Below, one piece after another: positions 28,207-38,074 of a stretch of DNA of 64,000 nt. Within the stretch, counting starts at the first letter, position 1. Each line of letters starts with the position of its first letter. Location: positions 1 through 64,000 of the forward strand of contig CAVXVV010000043.1 in assembly GCA_963765195.1 (NCBI GenBank), given 5' to 3'. The notes under the pieces are model-generated. The model saw only the letters and a program-made list of their open reading frames with translations, was not told where the DNA came from and searched no databases. This stretch comes from DASRDR01 sp963765195 (lineage in GTDB: Bacteria > Methylomirabilota > Methylomirabilia > Rokubacteriales > DASRDR01). A program made the position numbers and the translations under genes.

Positions 28207-31200
28207 ATGCGGCTTCAGGGAATCACGCTGTTCGGGTTCAAGTCTTTTGCGGACCGCACCGACGTGCGGATCCTCCCCGGCATCACCGCCATCGTCGGCC
28301 CCAACGGCTGCGGGAAGTCGAACATCTCCGACGCCCTCCGCTGGGCTCTCGGCGAGCAGAGCCCCAAGGCCCTCCGCGGCCACCGCATGGAGGACGTGAT
28401 CTTCCACGGGTCGACCTCGCGCCGGCCCCTCGGCCTGTCCGAGGTCCTCCTGACGTTCTCGAACGACGGCGAGGTCTCCGTCCCGTGGAGCGAGATCGGC
28501 CTGGGACGGCGCCTGTATCGCGACGGGGAGTCCGAGTACCTCCTCAACAAGACCGTGTGCCGGCTGAAGGACATCCACGACCTGTTCCTCGGCACCGGCG
28601 TGAACCCGAAGGCCTACGCGCTCATGGAGCAGGAGCGGCTGGCCCACATCCTCACCGCGAAGCCGCTCGACCGGCGGGTGTTCGTGGAGGAGGCGGCCGG
28701 GATCACGCGGTACAAGCAGCAGCGGGCCGAGACGCTCGCCAAGCTCGAGGGGACGCGCCAGAACCTCCTGCGCGTGCGCGACGTGATGGACGAGGTCAAG
28801 CGCCAGCTCACGTCCCTCGAGCGTCAGGCCAAGAAGGCCCAGCAGCACAAGGCGCTCCAGGCCGAGCGGCGCGGGATCGAGGTGGCGCTCCTCGCCGCGG
28901 AGCACGCGACCCTGGCCGGGGAAGAGGAGCACCTGGGAGTCGAGGAGGCGGCCGAGCGGAGCCGGGTCGAGACGGGGCAGACCCGCGTGGCCGCGCTCGG
29001 GGCGGCGCTCGAGCTGGCGCGCGCCGAGGTCATGACCGCCGAGCAGCGCGCCGCCGAGTCGCGCCACACGCTCCAGCGCGCGGAGCTCGAGCTCGAGGGG
29101 TGCGTGGCGCGCGCCGAGCAGCTCCGGATCACCGAGCGCGACCTCGGCGCCGAGGTCCACCGGCTCGGAGAGGAGGCGGAGGCGCTGTCGCTCCGGCTGA
29201 AGACGCTCGCCGAGGAGCGGCGCGCCAAGGGCACGCTGCTCGAGGCCGTCCGCCAGGAGTTCCAGTCGCTCGAGGCGCGGGCCGCGGCCGAAGAGGCCGC
29301 GCTCGAGGAGCTCCGCGTGCGCCTCCGCGGCGCGCGGGAGGCGGCGGAGACCCTGCGCCACGACCAGGTGGGCATCGCGGGCCACCGGACGGAGCTCGGC
29401 CAGATCCTCGGCGCGCTGGACGAGCGCCGGGAGCACCTCCATCGCCGGCTGGATCGCCTCAAGGCGGAGCGGGCCGAGGCCGACGCCGAGCGCGCCCGCA
29501 TCGAGGAGGCGCGCGGCTCCGCCAGCGCCCGCGTCGGCGCCGCCGCCGCGCGCGTGGCCACCCTCGAGGTCGAGCTGCGCGAGCTGGCCACCGACGCCGG
29601 CGCGGCGGCGGCCGAGCGCATCGCGGCGACGGAGGCCGCGGAGACCGCGCGCGTGACGCTCGCGGCCCGCCGGTCGAGCCGCGCCGCGCTGGAGGAGCTC
29701 GAGGCCCAGCGCGCGGGCTACGCCCAGGGCGTGCAGGCCGTCTTCGCCGCGGCCGGAGAGGCGCGCCTTGGCGGCGTCGTGGGCACGGTCGCCGACCTCC
29801 TCGACGTGCCGCGAGAGCTCGAGCGCGCGGTCGAGGCGGCGCTGGGCGAGAAGCTCCAGTGGGTCGTGATGGAAACCTTCGAGACCGCCAAGGCGGCGCT
29901 CGGGTATCTCGGCCGCAACGGGGGCGGGCAGGCGACGTTCCTGCCGCTCGACTGGCTCAACGGCACGCCGGAGACCCACGTCGGCACCGATCCGGGCGTC
30001 GTGGGCCTGGCGGAGGCGCTCGTCGCGTCGGGCCATCCGCGCCTGGTCGCGAACCTCCTCGGCTCCGTCGTGGTGGTGCGCGACCTGGGCTCGGCGGAGC
30101 GGCTGTACTCCCAGAATGGTCACGACACGAGCTTCGTGACCGTGGGCGGCGAGGTGCTGAGCCCTCCCGGCGCCCTCGGCGGCGGGCGGGCCACGGGCGG
30201 CGGCGATGCCTCGCTCCTCGCGCGGAAGCGCGCGATCCGCGACCTCGGGGCCGAGATCTTGCGTCTCGAGACGGAGGTCGAGGAGGCTCAGGAGCGCGGG
30301 CGCCGGGCCGAGGAGCGCGTCGCCGCGCTCGACGACACCCAGCGCGCGCGCGCCACCGCCCGGGAGGCCGCGGAGGCGGATCGGCTGAGCGCGTCCAAGG
30401 ACCTCGAGCAGGTCGTGCGCGAGGGCGAGCGCGTGGGGCTGATGCTGGAGGCGGTCCGCTCCGAGGTCGCCCAGCTCCGCGGGGACGCCACCTCCGTCGA
30501 GACGGAAGCCCGGACCCAGCGCCAGATGCTCGCCGACGTCGAGGCGACGGCGGCGCGCGTGGCGTCCGAGATCACGGAGCTCCTGGGGCGGATCGAGGTC
30601 GACTCGCAGGACGAAGGCCGGCGCTCGCAGGCCTTCCTCGACGCCCAGGTGGAGCTCGCGGCGCTGGCCGGGCGCATCGACACGATCGAGTCCGATCTCG
30701 TGCGGAACCAGAGCGACGAGGCGGAGGCGCAGGACCGGATCCGGAGCGGAGAGGAGCGGCTCGAAAGCCTGCGGGCGCGCCTCGAGGAGGGTTCGGCGGA
30801 GCGGCGCAGGCTCGACGCCCGGGCCGAGGCCGTCCGGGCCGAGCGAGACGAGATCGAGGCCGTCACGCGGGTCGCGGCGGAGGCCATGCGGGAGCGCGTG
30901 GACGCGGTCACGCATGCGTCGGACGAGCTGCGGGCGTCCGAGTCCGACCTCAACCGGGCGAGCCGGGCGGTCCAGGAGCACGCCATCCGCCTGGCCGAGC
31001 TGCGAGTCCGCCGGCAGGATCTCGAGGCCGATGCGCGGCGCCGGTTCGAGGTCGACGCCGACGCGCTCCGCCTGGCCCACGATCCCGAGCGCGACATGGA
31101 CGAGGCGCGGGCGCGGCTCGAGACGGTGACGCAGCGGATCAGCGCGCTCGAGCCGGTCAACCTCATCGCGGACGACGAGTACCGGGAGCTCGACGAGCGC

Positions 31201-31788
31201 CTCGGGTTCCTCCGGACCCAGCACGACGACCTCTCCTCGTCGATGCGGGACCTGGAGAAGGCTCTCCGCGGCATGACGCGGACCGCGCAGGAGCGGTTCA
31301 TGGAGGCGTTCGAGGCCATCAACCGGAACTTCCAGGAGCTCTTCACGCGGCTCTTCGAGGGCGGGCGCGCCGAGCTGCGCATGGTCGAGGCGCCGGAGGG
31401 GGAGGACCCGCTCGAGACCGGCATCGAGATGGTCGCCCAGCCGCGCGGCAAGCGCCTCCAGGCGATCTCGCTCCTGTCGGGGGGCGAGAAGGCGCTCACC
31501 GGCCTGGCGCTGCTCTTCGCGATCTTCTACTACCGGCCGAGCCCCTTCTGTCTCCTCGACGAGGTGGATGCGCCGCTCGACGACGCGAACATCCACCGCT
31601 TCACGCGGGTCCTGCGGGAGCTCTCGAGCCAGACCCAGTTCATCGTGATCACCCACAACCGGAAGACCATGGAGGCCGCCGACGTCCTGTACGGCGTCAC
31701 CATGGAGGAGCCGGGGCTCTCCCGGATCGTCTCGGTCAACCTCGCGTCAGCGCGAGCTCGATCGCCTCGTGCCGCTCGGCGCCGGTGA
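28207..31788 (+). CDS. smc: Chromosome segregation ATPase SMC
   Basis: A 1193-residue SMC protein, the standard length. Walker A is GPNGCGKSN (near residues 32-40). Two long coiled coils (about 165-500 and 660-1020) flank a hinge (about 505-640, with the GVVGTVADLLDVP stretch). The C-terminal signature LLSGGEKALTGLALLFAIF and Walker B FCLLDEVDAPLDD complete the ATPase. It compacts and organises the chromosome with ScpAB, which are not in the window. ATG 28207 is chosen over an in-frame TTG at 28198 because MRLQGITLFGFKSF is the usual start. The 3' end overlaps the convergent glycosyltransferase by 42 bases. Confidence 0.95.
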   Translation: MRLQGITLFGFKSFADRTDVRILPGITAIVGPNGCGKSNISDALRWALGEQSPKALRGHRMEDVIFHGSTSRRPLGLSEVLLTFSNDGEVSVPWSEIGLGRRLYRDGESEYLLNKTVCRLKDIHDLFLGTGVNPKAYALMEQERLAHILTAKPLDRRVFVEEAAGITRYKQQRAETLAKLEGTRQNLLRVRDVMDEVKRQLTSLERQAKKAQQHKALQAERRGIEVALLAAEHATLAGEEEHLGVEEAAERSRVETGQTRVAALGAALELARAEVMTAEQRAAESRHTLQRAELELEGCVARAEQLRITERDLGAEVHRLGEEAEALSLRLKTLAEERRAKGTLLEAVRQEFQSLEARAAAEEAALEELRVRLRGAREAAETLRHDQVGIAGHRTELGQILGALDERREHLHRRLDRLKAERAEADAERARIEEARGSASARVGAAAARVATLEVELRELATDAGAAAAERIAATEAAETARVTLAARRSSRAALEELEAQRAGYAQGVQAVFAAAGEARLGGVVGTVADLLDVPRELERAVEAALGEKLQWVVMETFETAKAALGYLGRNGGGQATFLPLDWLNGTPETHVGTDPGVVGLAEALVASGHPRLVANLLGSVVVVRDLGSAERLYSQNGHDTSFVTVGGEVLSPPGALGGGRATGGGDASLLARKRAIRDLGAEILRLETEVEEAQERGRRAEERVAALDDTQRARATAREAAEADRLSASKDLEQVVREGERVGLMLEAVRSEVAQLRGDATSVETEARTQRQMLADVEATAARVASEITELLGRIEVDSQDEGRRSQAFLDAQVELAALAGRIDTIESDLVRNQSDEAEAQDRIRSGEERLESLRARLEEGSAERRRLDARAEAVRAERDEIEAVTRVAAEAMRERVDAVTHASDELRASESDLNRASRAVQEHAIRLAELRVRRQDLEADARRRFEVDADALRLAHDPERDMDEARARLETVTQRISALEPVNLIADDEYRELDERLGFLRTQHDDLSSSMRDLEKALRGMTRTAQERFMEAFEAINRNFQELFTRLFEGGRAELRMVEAPEGEDPLETGIEMVAQPRGKRLQAISLLSGGEKALTGLALLFAIFYYRPSPFCLLDEVDAPLDDANIHRFTRVLRELSSQTQFIVITHNRKTMEAADVLYGVTMEEPGLSRIVSVNLASARARSPRAARRR

Positions 31789-32676
31789 GCCGCCGTCCTG
31801 ACGCGGCCGACGCGCTGACCAGAGGGCATGGATCGACCGGACAGCCAGGCTGGCCATGAGCCCGGTCCCGACCAGGATCGACAGGGGATGGAGGGCGTGC
31901 CGCGCCTGGTGCTTCCGGTAGTAGCGGTACGCGCTCACGTGGAAGTCCCGGATCGAGCCGAGCCGCCGGCGGGCGCGGCTCACTCCGACGAGGTGGGTCC
32001 CGCTGGCGCTCGGCACGTAGTAGACGTGCCAGCCTGCCTGACGGAAGCGGCGACACCAGTCCGCGTCCTCCCAGAACAGGAAGAAGCGCTCGTCGAGGAG
32101 CCCGACCTCTTCCCACGCGGTCCGGCGCGCGACGAGGCAGGCGCCGGAGATCCAGTCGACCTGGATCGGCGCGCCGTCCTCGACGGCGAGGGCCGGGATC
32201 TCGCGCTGGCTCACGGGGTTGCTGGGGAACAGGCGGGTCAGGGGAGCGGAGCGCCCGAACAGCGCGGTCCACGCGGAGGGATCCCGCCGAGCGGAGCCCT
32301 GGAGCGCGCCGTCACGATCGAGGAGGCGCGGCCCCGCGACGCCCGCCTCCGGGTGCTCGGTCATGAACTCGATCAGGCGGAACAGGGCGTACGGCTCGAG
32401 GACGACGTCGGGGTTCAGGAGGACGGCGAACTCGCCGCGCGCGGCCAGCAAGCCCTGGTTCACCGCGCGCGCGAAGCCGACGTTCCGCGAGTTCTGGATG
32501 ACCTCGAGCGTCGGGTACGTCGCGGTCAGCCCGTTCTGGCTGCCGTCCGTCGACGCGTTGTCCACGACGATCACCTGATCGCGATCCACGCCGTCGCTCG
32601 CGAACACGGCGGCGAGGCAGTCGTGCAGGGCCGCCCCTGCGTTCCAGTTCACGATGACGATCGAGGCGCGTTCCAT
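31747..32676 (-). CDS. Family 2 glycosyltransferase (rhamnosyltransferase-like)
   Basis: A 309-residue GT2 enzyme. The nucleotide-sugar fold is clear: SIVIVNWNAG at the start, VVDNASTDGS, the metal-binding LLNPDVVLEP and a DADWCRRF motif. Its closest recognisable type is WbbL-like rhamnosyltransferases that build O-antigen or other surface polysaccharide. One hydrophobic segment near the C-terminus (PLSILVGTGLMASLAVRSIH) could anchor it to the membrane. It is the only minus-strand gene after the duplication and its end overlaps smc by 42 bases. Acceptor and donor are unknown. Confidence 0.85.
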   Translation of the reverse strand: MERASIVIVNWNAGAALHDCLAAVFASDGVDRDQVIVVDNASTDGSQNGLTATYPTLEVIQNSRNVGFARAVNQGLLAARGEFAVLLNPDVVLEPYALFRLIEFMTEHPEAGVAGPRLLDRDGALQGSARRDPSAWTALFGRSAPLTRLFPSNPVSQREIPALAVEDGAPIQVDWISGACLVARRTAWEEVGLLDERFFLFWEDADWCRRFRQAGWHVYYVPSASGTHLVGVSRARRRLGSIRDFHVSAYRYYRKHQARHALHPLSILVGTGLMASLAVRSIHALWSARRPRQDGGSPAPSGTRRSSSR

Positions 32677-32782
32677 GGACGGAGGGTAAGGGCTCCGGCG
32701 CGATCCGGCGACCCTCGCCGCGCTGATTCTAGTCCAGTTTGGCCATGATGTCGCGCTGCGTTTTCCCTGTGTCTATCGTCCT

Positions 32783-32813
32783 TTGGCGCGCCCTCGGACT
32801 CGACCGCTATGCT
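32783..32813 (+). promoter_or_regulatory. Candidate promoter for the rodZ-ftsY-rib genes
   Basis: TTGGCG (32783-32788) and TATGCT (32808-32813), 19 bases apart, in the 160-base divergent gap before the RodZ-like gene. The spacing is longer than ideal. The next clear gene-free gap with a promoter-like site on this strand is before clpC. Confidence 0.35.
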
Positions 32814-32836
32814 AAACTACGCACCGAACCGAGCCC

Positions 32837-33652
32837 ATGAGCGCGAAGCCAACCCTGGGAACCTATCTCCGCCGCGGCCGCGAGCAGTCCGGCCTCTCCA
32901 TGGAGGCGGTCTCGGCCGGCAGCCGGATCGTGCCGCGTCTCGTCGAGGCGCTGGAAACGGACCGGCAGGACCTCTTGCCCGCGCCGGTGTACGTCCGCGG
33001 GTTCATCCGCGCGTACTGCCAGCAGATCGGCGCCGATCCCGAAGAGGCGCTGCGTCTCTACGACGAGCCGGCGGCGCCGCCTCTGCCGCTGACCGTCCGC
33101 CCGCCGACCCCGGAAGCCCCGAAGGTCCCGCCCACGCGCCGCTGGGCCCGCGTCGCCGGGCTCTCGGCCGTGAGCGTCGTGCTGGGTATGGCCGCGTTCG
33201 TTCTCCTCGGGCGCCGCCACCCGGATGCCGTCGCCAGTCGGGAGAACGGCGCCGTGGCCACCGCCGCGAGCCATCCGGCGCCGACGTCGCCGCCCCCGAC
33301 TCCGGTCGCCCCTCCCGCAGAGGCCCCCGCGCCCGCCCCGCCGCCTCCGTCAGCGCCAGCGACAGCGCCGGCCGCACCCGTGTCCGGCGCCCCGAAGCCG
33401 GCGGACCGCGTCCTGGTCATGCGCGCGACTGACACGACCTGGGTGCGCGTCCAGCCGGACGGTGGTCCGGTGACCGAGGAGACGCTCTCCCCGGGCGCTG
33501 TGCGTGAGTGGCGAAGCGCCGGGCGCTTCCGCGTCACCCTCGGGAACGCGGGCGGCGTGGAGCTCGAGCTCGACGGTCGCGCGCGGCCGGCGCTCGGGTC
33601 CGCCGGCCAGGTGGTGAAGGACGCGACCATTCCCCGGGAGCTCCAGCCGTGA
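32837..33652 (+). CDS. RodZ-like protein (HTH and DUF4115)
   Basis: A 271-residue protein with a cytoplasmic HTH_25 helix-turn-helix (LGTYLRRGREQSGLSMEAVS, then VYVRGFIRAYCQQIG). A single membrane helix (about 109-128) and a long Pro/Ala linker follow, then a periplasmic DUF4115 beta domain (VLVMRATDTTWVRVQPDG). RodZ links the MreB cytoskeleton to the cell-wall elongation machinery. This copy is not next to mre genes but leads an ftsY-riboflavin gene string, and overlaps ftsY by GTGA. Confidence 0.85.
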   Translation: MSAKPTLGTYLRRGREQSGLSMEAVSAGSRIVPRLVEALETDRQDLLPAPVYVRGFIRAYCQQIGADPEEALRLYDEPAAPPLPLTVRPPTPEAPKVPPTRRWARVAGLSAVSVVLGMAAFVLLGRRHPDAVASRENGAVATAASHPAPTSPPPTPVAPPAEAPAPAPPPPSAPATAPAAPVSGAPKPADRVLVMRATDTTWVRVQPDGGPVTEETLSPGAVREWRSAGRFRVTLGNAGGVELELDGRARPALGSAGQVVKDATIPRELQP

Positions 33653-34567
33653 AGTTCCTCTCGGGTCTTGCCGATCGCCTCCGGGACGGGCTCGGCAAGA
33701 CGCGCGCCGCGTTCGAGGATGGCTTCGCGCGCATCTTCCAGGGGCAGGAGCTCCAGGGCGACACGGTCGAGGATCTCGAGTCGCTCCTCCTTCAGGCCGA
33801 TCTCGGGCTCGACACCGCCGAGGCGTTCGTGGAGAAGGTCCGGGAGCAGTCCCGCGCGGGCCGCCTCACCGACGGCGACGCGCGCCGCGCGCTGCGGGAC
33901 CATCTCCGCGAGGCCCTGGCTGGCGCGGGGGCGCCGCTCGATCCTCGACGCGCGCCCGGCGGTCGTGCTCGTCGTCGGGGTCAACGGCTCGGGCAAGACG
34001 ACCACCTGCGGGAAGCTCGCGTGGCGGCTCCAGCAGGAAGGGCACACGGTCGTCCTCGGGGCGGGCGACACGTTCCGCGCGGCCGCGATCGAGCAGCTGG
34101 AGCGCTGGGGCCAGCGGATCGGCGCCCCGGTCGTCAGCCAGGGCCCCGGGGCCGACCCCTCGGCGGTGGCCTTCGACGCCGTGAAGGCGGCGCAGGCGCG
34201 CGGCGCCGAGATCCTGATCGTGGACACGGCCGGCCGGCTTCACACGAAGTCGAACCTCATGGCCGAGCTGGCCAAGGTCAAGCGCGTGATCGGCCGGCAG
34301 TACCCGGGCGCTCCGCACGAGGTGCTCCTCGTCCTGGACGCCACGACCGGCCAGAACGGCATCGCGCAGGCGCGGGTCTTCAACGAGGCTCTGGGGCTGA
34401 CGGGGCTCGTCCTGACGAAGCTGGACGGCACGGCCAAGGGCGGCATCGTCATCCGCATCTACCGCGAGGTCGGCGTGCCGATCAAGCTCGTGGCCACGGG
34501 GGAGAAGCCCGACGATCTCGCAGCGTTCGACCCCGACGCGTACGTCGACGCGCTGGTCGGAGCCTGA
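33649..34567 (+). pseudogene. ftsY: Signal recognition particle receptor FtsY (one frameshift)
   Basis: An FtsY homologue of about 305 residues with an N domain (SGLADRLRDGLGKTR onward) and a GTPase G domain. The G1 motif is GVNGSGKTTT, and GDTFRAAAIEQL, DTAGRLHTKSNLM and LTKLDGTAKGG follow. One extra c at 33943-33944 (gatcctcgac, expected gatctcgac) shifts the frame between the N and G domains, just before the G1 strand. Apart from this both halves are well conserved. Since ftsY is essential, a consensus error is more likely than a true loss. It starts with GTG overlapping the rodZ stop. Confidence 0.85.
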
Positions 34568-34568
34568 C

Positions 34569-35695
34569 GTGCGGTGGCGGGACCCGGTCGCGGCCGCCGA
34601 CCGCGACGCGCTGTGGATGGACCGCGCCCTCCGGGTGGCCGAGCGGGGTATCGGTCTGACGTCTCCGAACCCGGCCGTCGGCGCCGTCCTGGTCAAGGAC
34701 GAGCGCGTCGTGGGCGAAGGCGCCCACCTCCGGGCGGGAGGCCCGCACGCCGAGATCGTCGCGCTGGACGCCGCCGGCCCCGCCGCGAGCGGCGCGACCT
34801 GCTACGTCACGCTCGAGCCGTGCGCTCACTTCGGGCGCACCGCGCCGTGCGCGGACGCCCTCGTGCAGGCGGGTATCGCCCGGGTCGTGGCGGCGGTCGA
34901 GGACCCGCACCGCGTGGTCGACGGCCGGGGCATCGCGCGGCTCCGCGCCGCCGGCGTGGCGGTCACCGTCGGCGTCCGCGAGGCCGAGGCCCGCCGGCTG
35001 AATCGCGGGTTCTTCAGCGTCATGACCGAGGGCCGGCCCCACGTCACCCTCAAGACCGCGATGACGCTCGACGGCAAGATCGCCGCGGTCGACGGGGTGT
35101 CCCGCTGGATCACCGGCGAGGCGGCCCGCCTCGAGGCGCACCGCCTCCGCTTCGTCGCGGACGCCATCCTGGTCGGCATCGGCACGGTGCTGGCCGACGA
35201 TCCTCAGCTGACGGTCCGGCACCCGGCGACTCCCGCCGAAGGAGCCGCTCCGCGTCGTCGTCGACAGCCGGTTGCGCATTCCCGTCGACGCGCGCGTCCT
35301 GCGTGCGGGCGATCCGGCGCGCGCCGCGGCTCGCCTGCGTCGCGCCGGCCCGCTCGGACCGGTCAGCGGCCCTGCGCGCCCGGGGCGTGCACGTGCTCGA
35401 GCTGCCGGGCGACGCCGGACGCGTGGACCTGCGCGCGCTCCTCGACGCGCTCCGCTCGATGAGCGTGAACGCGGTGCTCGTCGAAGGAGGCGGGGAGCTC
35501 GGCGGAGCGCTCGCGGAGGCCGGACTGGTCGACCGCGTCGCCTTCTTCGTGGCGCCCCGGCTCGTCGGGGGCGCGGCCGCCCCGGGACCGCTCGGAGGAC
35601 GCGGGCGGCCTCTCAAGGAAGCCTTGTCGCTCGTCGACGTCACCACCCGCCGCATCGGCGACGACCTGCTGGTCGAGGCCGACGTCCTGCGCTAG
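34569..35695 (+). pseudogene. ribD: Riboflavin biosynthesis deaminase/reductase RibD (two frameshifts)
   Basis: RibD removes an amino group from the pyrimidine intermediate and then reduces its ribosyl side chain. The deaminase part is intact, with the zinc motif HAEIVALDAAG and the Cys pair in TLEPCAHFGRTAPCADAL. The reductase part begins HVTLKTAMTLDGKIAA. Frame changes occur at about 35230-35250 and again near 35315-35325, with good RibD sequence in three successive frames (KEPLRVVVDSRLRIPVDA, then RLACVAPARSDRSAALRARG). The C-terminal NAVLVEGGGELGGALAEAGLVD is conserved. GTG 34569 is one base past the ftsY stop. Confidence 0.85.
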
Positions 35696-35698
35696 GCC

Positions 35699-36322
35699 AT
35701 GTTCACGGGACTGGTCGAGGCGCTGGGCCGCGTCGGGGCGGTGGAGACGGTCGGAAGCGGGCGGCGGCTGCGAGTCGTCGTGCCGGACGAGCCGGCGTGG
35801 CGGCTCGAGCTCGGCGAGAGCGTGGCGGTGAGCGGCGTCTGCCTCACCGTGGTCGAGGCGGGGCCGGGACGGCTCGCCTTCGACCTCGCGGAGGAGACGC
35901 TCCGCGTGACGACCCTGGGTGAGCTCGGGGCCGGGGATCCGGTGAATCTCGAGCGACCGCTCCGGTTCGACGGGCGGCTCGGCGGGCACCTGGTCCTGGG
36001 CCACGTCGACGGGATCGGCCGGGTGACCGGGATCCGCCCGGAGGGGGACGGGGTGTGGCTCGAGGTCGAGGTGCCGCGGGGCCTCCGCCCGCTTCTGATC
36101 CCGAAGGGCTCGGTGACGGTCGACGGCGTGAGCCTCACGGTGGCGGGCCTCGAGGAGAGCGTCTTTGCGGTCGCGCTCATCCCGCACACTCTGGCGGTCA
36201 CCACGCTGGGGCGGCGCCGCGCCGGCGATCCGGTTAACCTGGAGATGGACGTCATCGGGAAGTACGTGCGAGGCTTCATGCAGGAGTGGGAGCGGCAGGG
36301 AGCGGCAAGGAGGCTGTCATGA
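35699..36322 (+). CDS. ribE: Riboflavin synthase alpha subunit
   Basis: A 207-residue riboflavin synthase, which dismutates two 6,7-dimethyl-8-ribityllumazines into riboflavin. It has the invariant MFTGLVEALG start and two repeated lumazine-binding barrels: VSGVCLTV in the first and VDGVSLTVAG in the second, each followed by the ETL/HTL region. The gene is three bases after ribD and overlaps ribBA by four bases. Confidence 0.94.
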   Translation: MFTGLVEALGRVGAVETVGSGRRLRVVVPDEPAWRLELGESVAVSGVCLTVVEAGPGRLAFDLAEETLRVTTLGELGAGDPVNLERPLRFDGRLGGHLVLGHVDGIGRVTGIRPEGDGVWLEVEVPRGLRPLLIPKGSVTVDGVSLTVAGLEESVFAVALIPHTLAVTTLGRRRAGDPVNLEMDVIGKYVRGFMQEWERQGAARRLS

Positions 36323-37542
36323 TGCACGGCGAGCGGGCCGGATTCGCGACGATCGAGGCGGCGATCGATGACATCCGCCAGGGCCGGATGATCCTCGTCG
36401 TCGACGACGAGGATCGCGAGAACGAGGGCGACCTCGTCATGGCCGCCGACCGCGTCACGCCCGAGGCCGTCAACTTCATGGCCAAGCACGGGCGCGGCCT
36501 CATCTGCGTTCCCATGACCGGGGAGCGCCTCGACGACCTCCGCATCAGCATGATGGTGTCGGACAACACCGCCCCGATGGGCACGGCCTTCACGGTGACG
36601 GTGGACGCGAAGCGCGGCGTGACCACCGGCACCTCGGCGTACGACCGGGCCCTCACCGTGCGCGCGCTCGTCGATCCGGCCACGCACCCGGAGGACCTGG
36701 CGCGCCCCGGCCACATCCTGCCGCTCCGGTCGATGCCCGGTGGCGTGCTGCGGCGAGCGGGGCACACCGAGGCCGCCGTGGACCTCGCGCGGTTCGCCGG
36801 CTGCTCACCGGCCGGCGTCATCTGCGAGATCATGGACGAGCAGGGCGAGATGGCGCGCCTGCCGGAGCTGACCGAGCTCGCCAAGCGATACGGGCTTCGC
36901 ATGATCACCATCAAGGACCTGATCCAGTACCGCATCCAGAAGGACAAGCTGGTCCGCCGGGCCGCCACCACGCTCCTGCCGACGGCATACGGCGCCTTCC
37001 ACGCCATCACCTACGAGACCACGGTGGACGACCGCGTGGTCCTGGCCCTCACCATGGGCGAGATCCGCGGCGACGACCCGATCCTGGTGCGGATGCACTC
37101 GGAGTGTCTGTCGGGCGACGTGTTCCGGTCCCAGCGCTGCGACTGCGGGGATCAGCTCGCCAAGGCGCTCACGATCATCGCGGGCACGGGGCGCGGCGTC
37201 CTCGTCTACCTCCGCCAGGAGGGACGCGGCATCGGGCTCCTGAACAAGATGCGCGCCTACGAGCTGCAGGACCAGGGAAAGGACACGGTGGAGGCGAACG
37301 AGGCGCTCGGCTTCAAGGCCGACCTCCGCGACTATGGCATCGGCGCCCAGATCCTGGTGGACCTCGGCATCCGCTCCATGCGGCTCCTCACCAATAACCC
37401 GAAGAAGATCGTGGGGCTCGAGGGCTACGGCCTGAGCGTCGTCGAGCGGGTGCCGATCGAGGTGCCGCCGTCGGACGCGAACCGCTTCTACCTCCGGACC
37501 AAGCAGGACAAGCTGGGTCACCTGTTCTCGGACCGGCCCTAG
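36319..37542 (+). CDS. ribBA: Bifunctional DHBP synthase/GTP cyclohydrolase II (RibBA)
   Basis: A 407-residue fusion. The N-terminal half makes 3,4-dihydroxy-2-butanone 4-phosphate (DDEDRENEGDLVMAAD, then GVTTGTSAYDRA). The C-terminal half is GTP cyclohydrolase II, with the zinc cysteines in SECLSGDVFRSQRCDCGDQL and the substrate loop RQEGRGIGLLNK. Together these start both branches of riboflavin synthesis. ATG 36319 follows aaggagg (36307-36313) at six bases. The adjacent ATG at 36322 is an alternative. Confidence 0.95.
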   Translation: MMHGERAGFATIEAAIDDIRQGRMILVVDDEDRENEGDLVMAADRVTPEAVNFMAKHGRGLICVPMTGERLDDLRISMMVSDNTAPMGTAFTVTVDAKRGVTTGTSAYDRALTVRALVDPATHPEDLARPGHILPLRSMPGGVLRRAGHTEAAVDLARFAGCSPAGVICEIMDEQGEMARLPELTELAKRYGLRMITIKDLIQYRIQKDKLVRRAATTLLPTAYGAFHAITYETTVDDRVVLALTMGEIRGDDPILVRMHSECLSGDVFRSQRCDCGDQLAKALTIIAGTGRGVLVYLRQEGRGIGLLNKMRAYELQDQGKDTVEANEALGFKADLRDYGIGAQILVDLGIRSMRLLTNNPKKIVGLEGYGLSVVERVPIEVPPSDANRFYLRTKQDKLGHLFSDRP

Positions 37543-37548
37543 GCGCCG

Positions 37549-38070
37549 ATGGCTGGTCGCGCGCCCGCCCTCGCGCCTCGCCTGCCCGCTGCCGGGCGGC
37601 GCGTGGCCATCGTGGCGTCTCGCTTCCACGAGGACATCTGCGGGCGTCTCGTGGAGGGCGCGCGCGGCGCGCTCCTCGGTCACGGCATCCGGGCGGGGGA
37701 CGTCCGGGTCGTCTGGGTGCCGGGCGCTTTCGAGCTCCCGCAGGCCGCAGCGCGGCTGGCGGCGGGGGGCGGGGTGGACGCGCTGGTGTGCGTCGGCTGC
37801 GTGATCCGCGGGGAGACGCCGCACTTCGAGTACGTGGCGGGCGAGGCCGCGCGCGGCATCTCGGAGGTGGGGCGCACGAGCGGCGTGCCCACCACGTTCG
37901 GCCTGATCACGGCCAACACGCGGGAGCAGGCGGAGGCGCGGGCGGGCGGCGCGGTCGGCAACCGCGGCGAGGAGGCCGCCCTGGCGGCGCTCGAGCTCCT
38001 CGCGCTCTACGCCGATCTCCCGGGTCCGAAGGGCCGTCCGCGCCGCGCCGCGCGACGGCGCGCGCGGTAG
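37549..38070 (+). CDS. ribH: 6,7-dimethyl-8-ribityllumazine synthase
   Basis: A 173-residue lumazine synthase, which condenses the RibD and RibB products. It has VAIVASRFHEDICGRLVEGA, WVPGAFELPQAA, CVGCVIRGETPHFEYVAGEAARG and GLITANTREQAEAR, all family hallmarks including the catalytic His in the TPHFEYV loop. The Arg-rich tail is longer than usual. It follows ribBA by six bases, completing a ribD-ribE-ribBA-ribH pathway set. No FMN riboswitch was seen ahead of the operon. Confidence 0.93.
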   Translation: MAGRAPALAPRLPAAGRRVAIVASRFHEDICGRLVEGARGALLGHGIRAGDVRVVWVPGAFELPQAAARLAAGGGVDALVCVGCVIRGETPHFEYVAGEAARGISEVGRTSGVPTTFGLITANTREQAEARAGGAVGNRGEEAALAALELLALYADLPGPKGRPRRAARRRAR

Positions 38071-38074
38071 CACC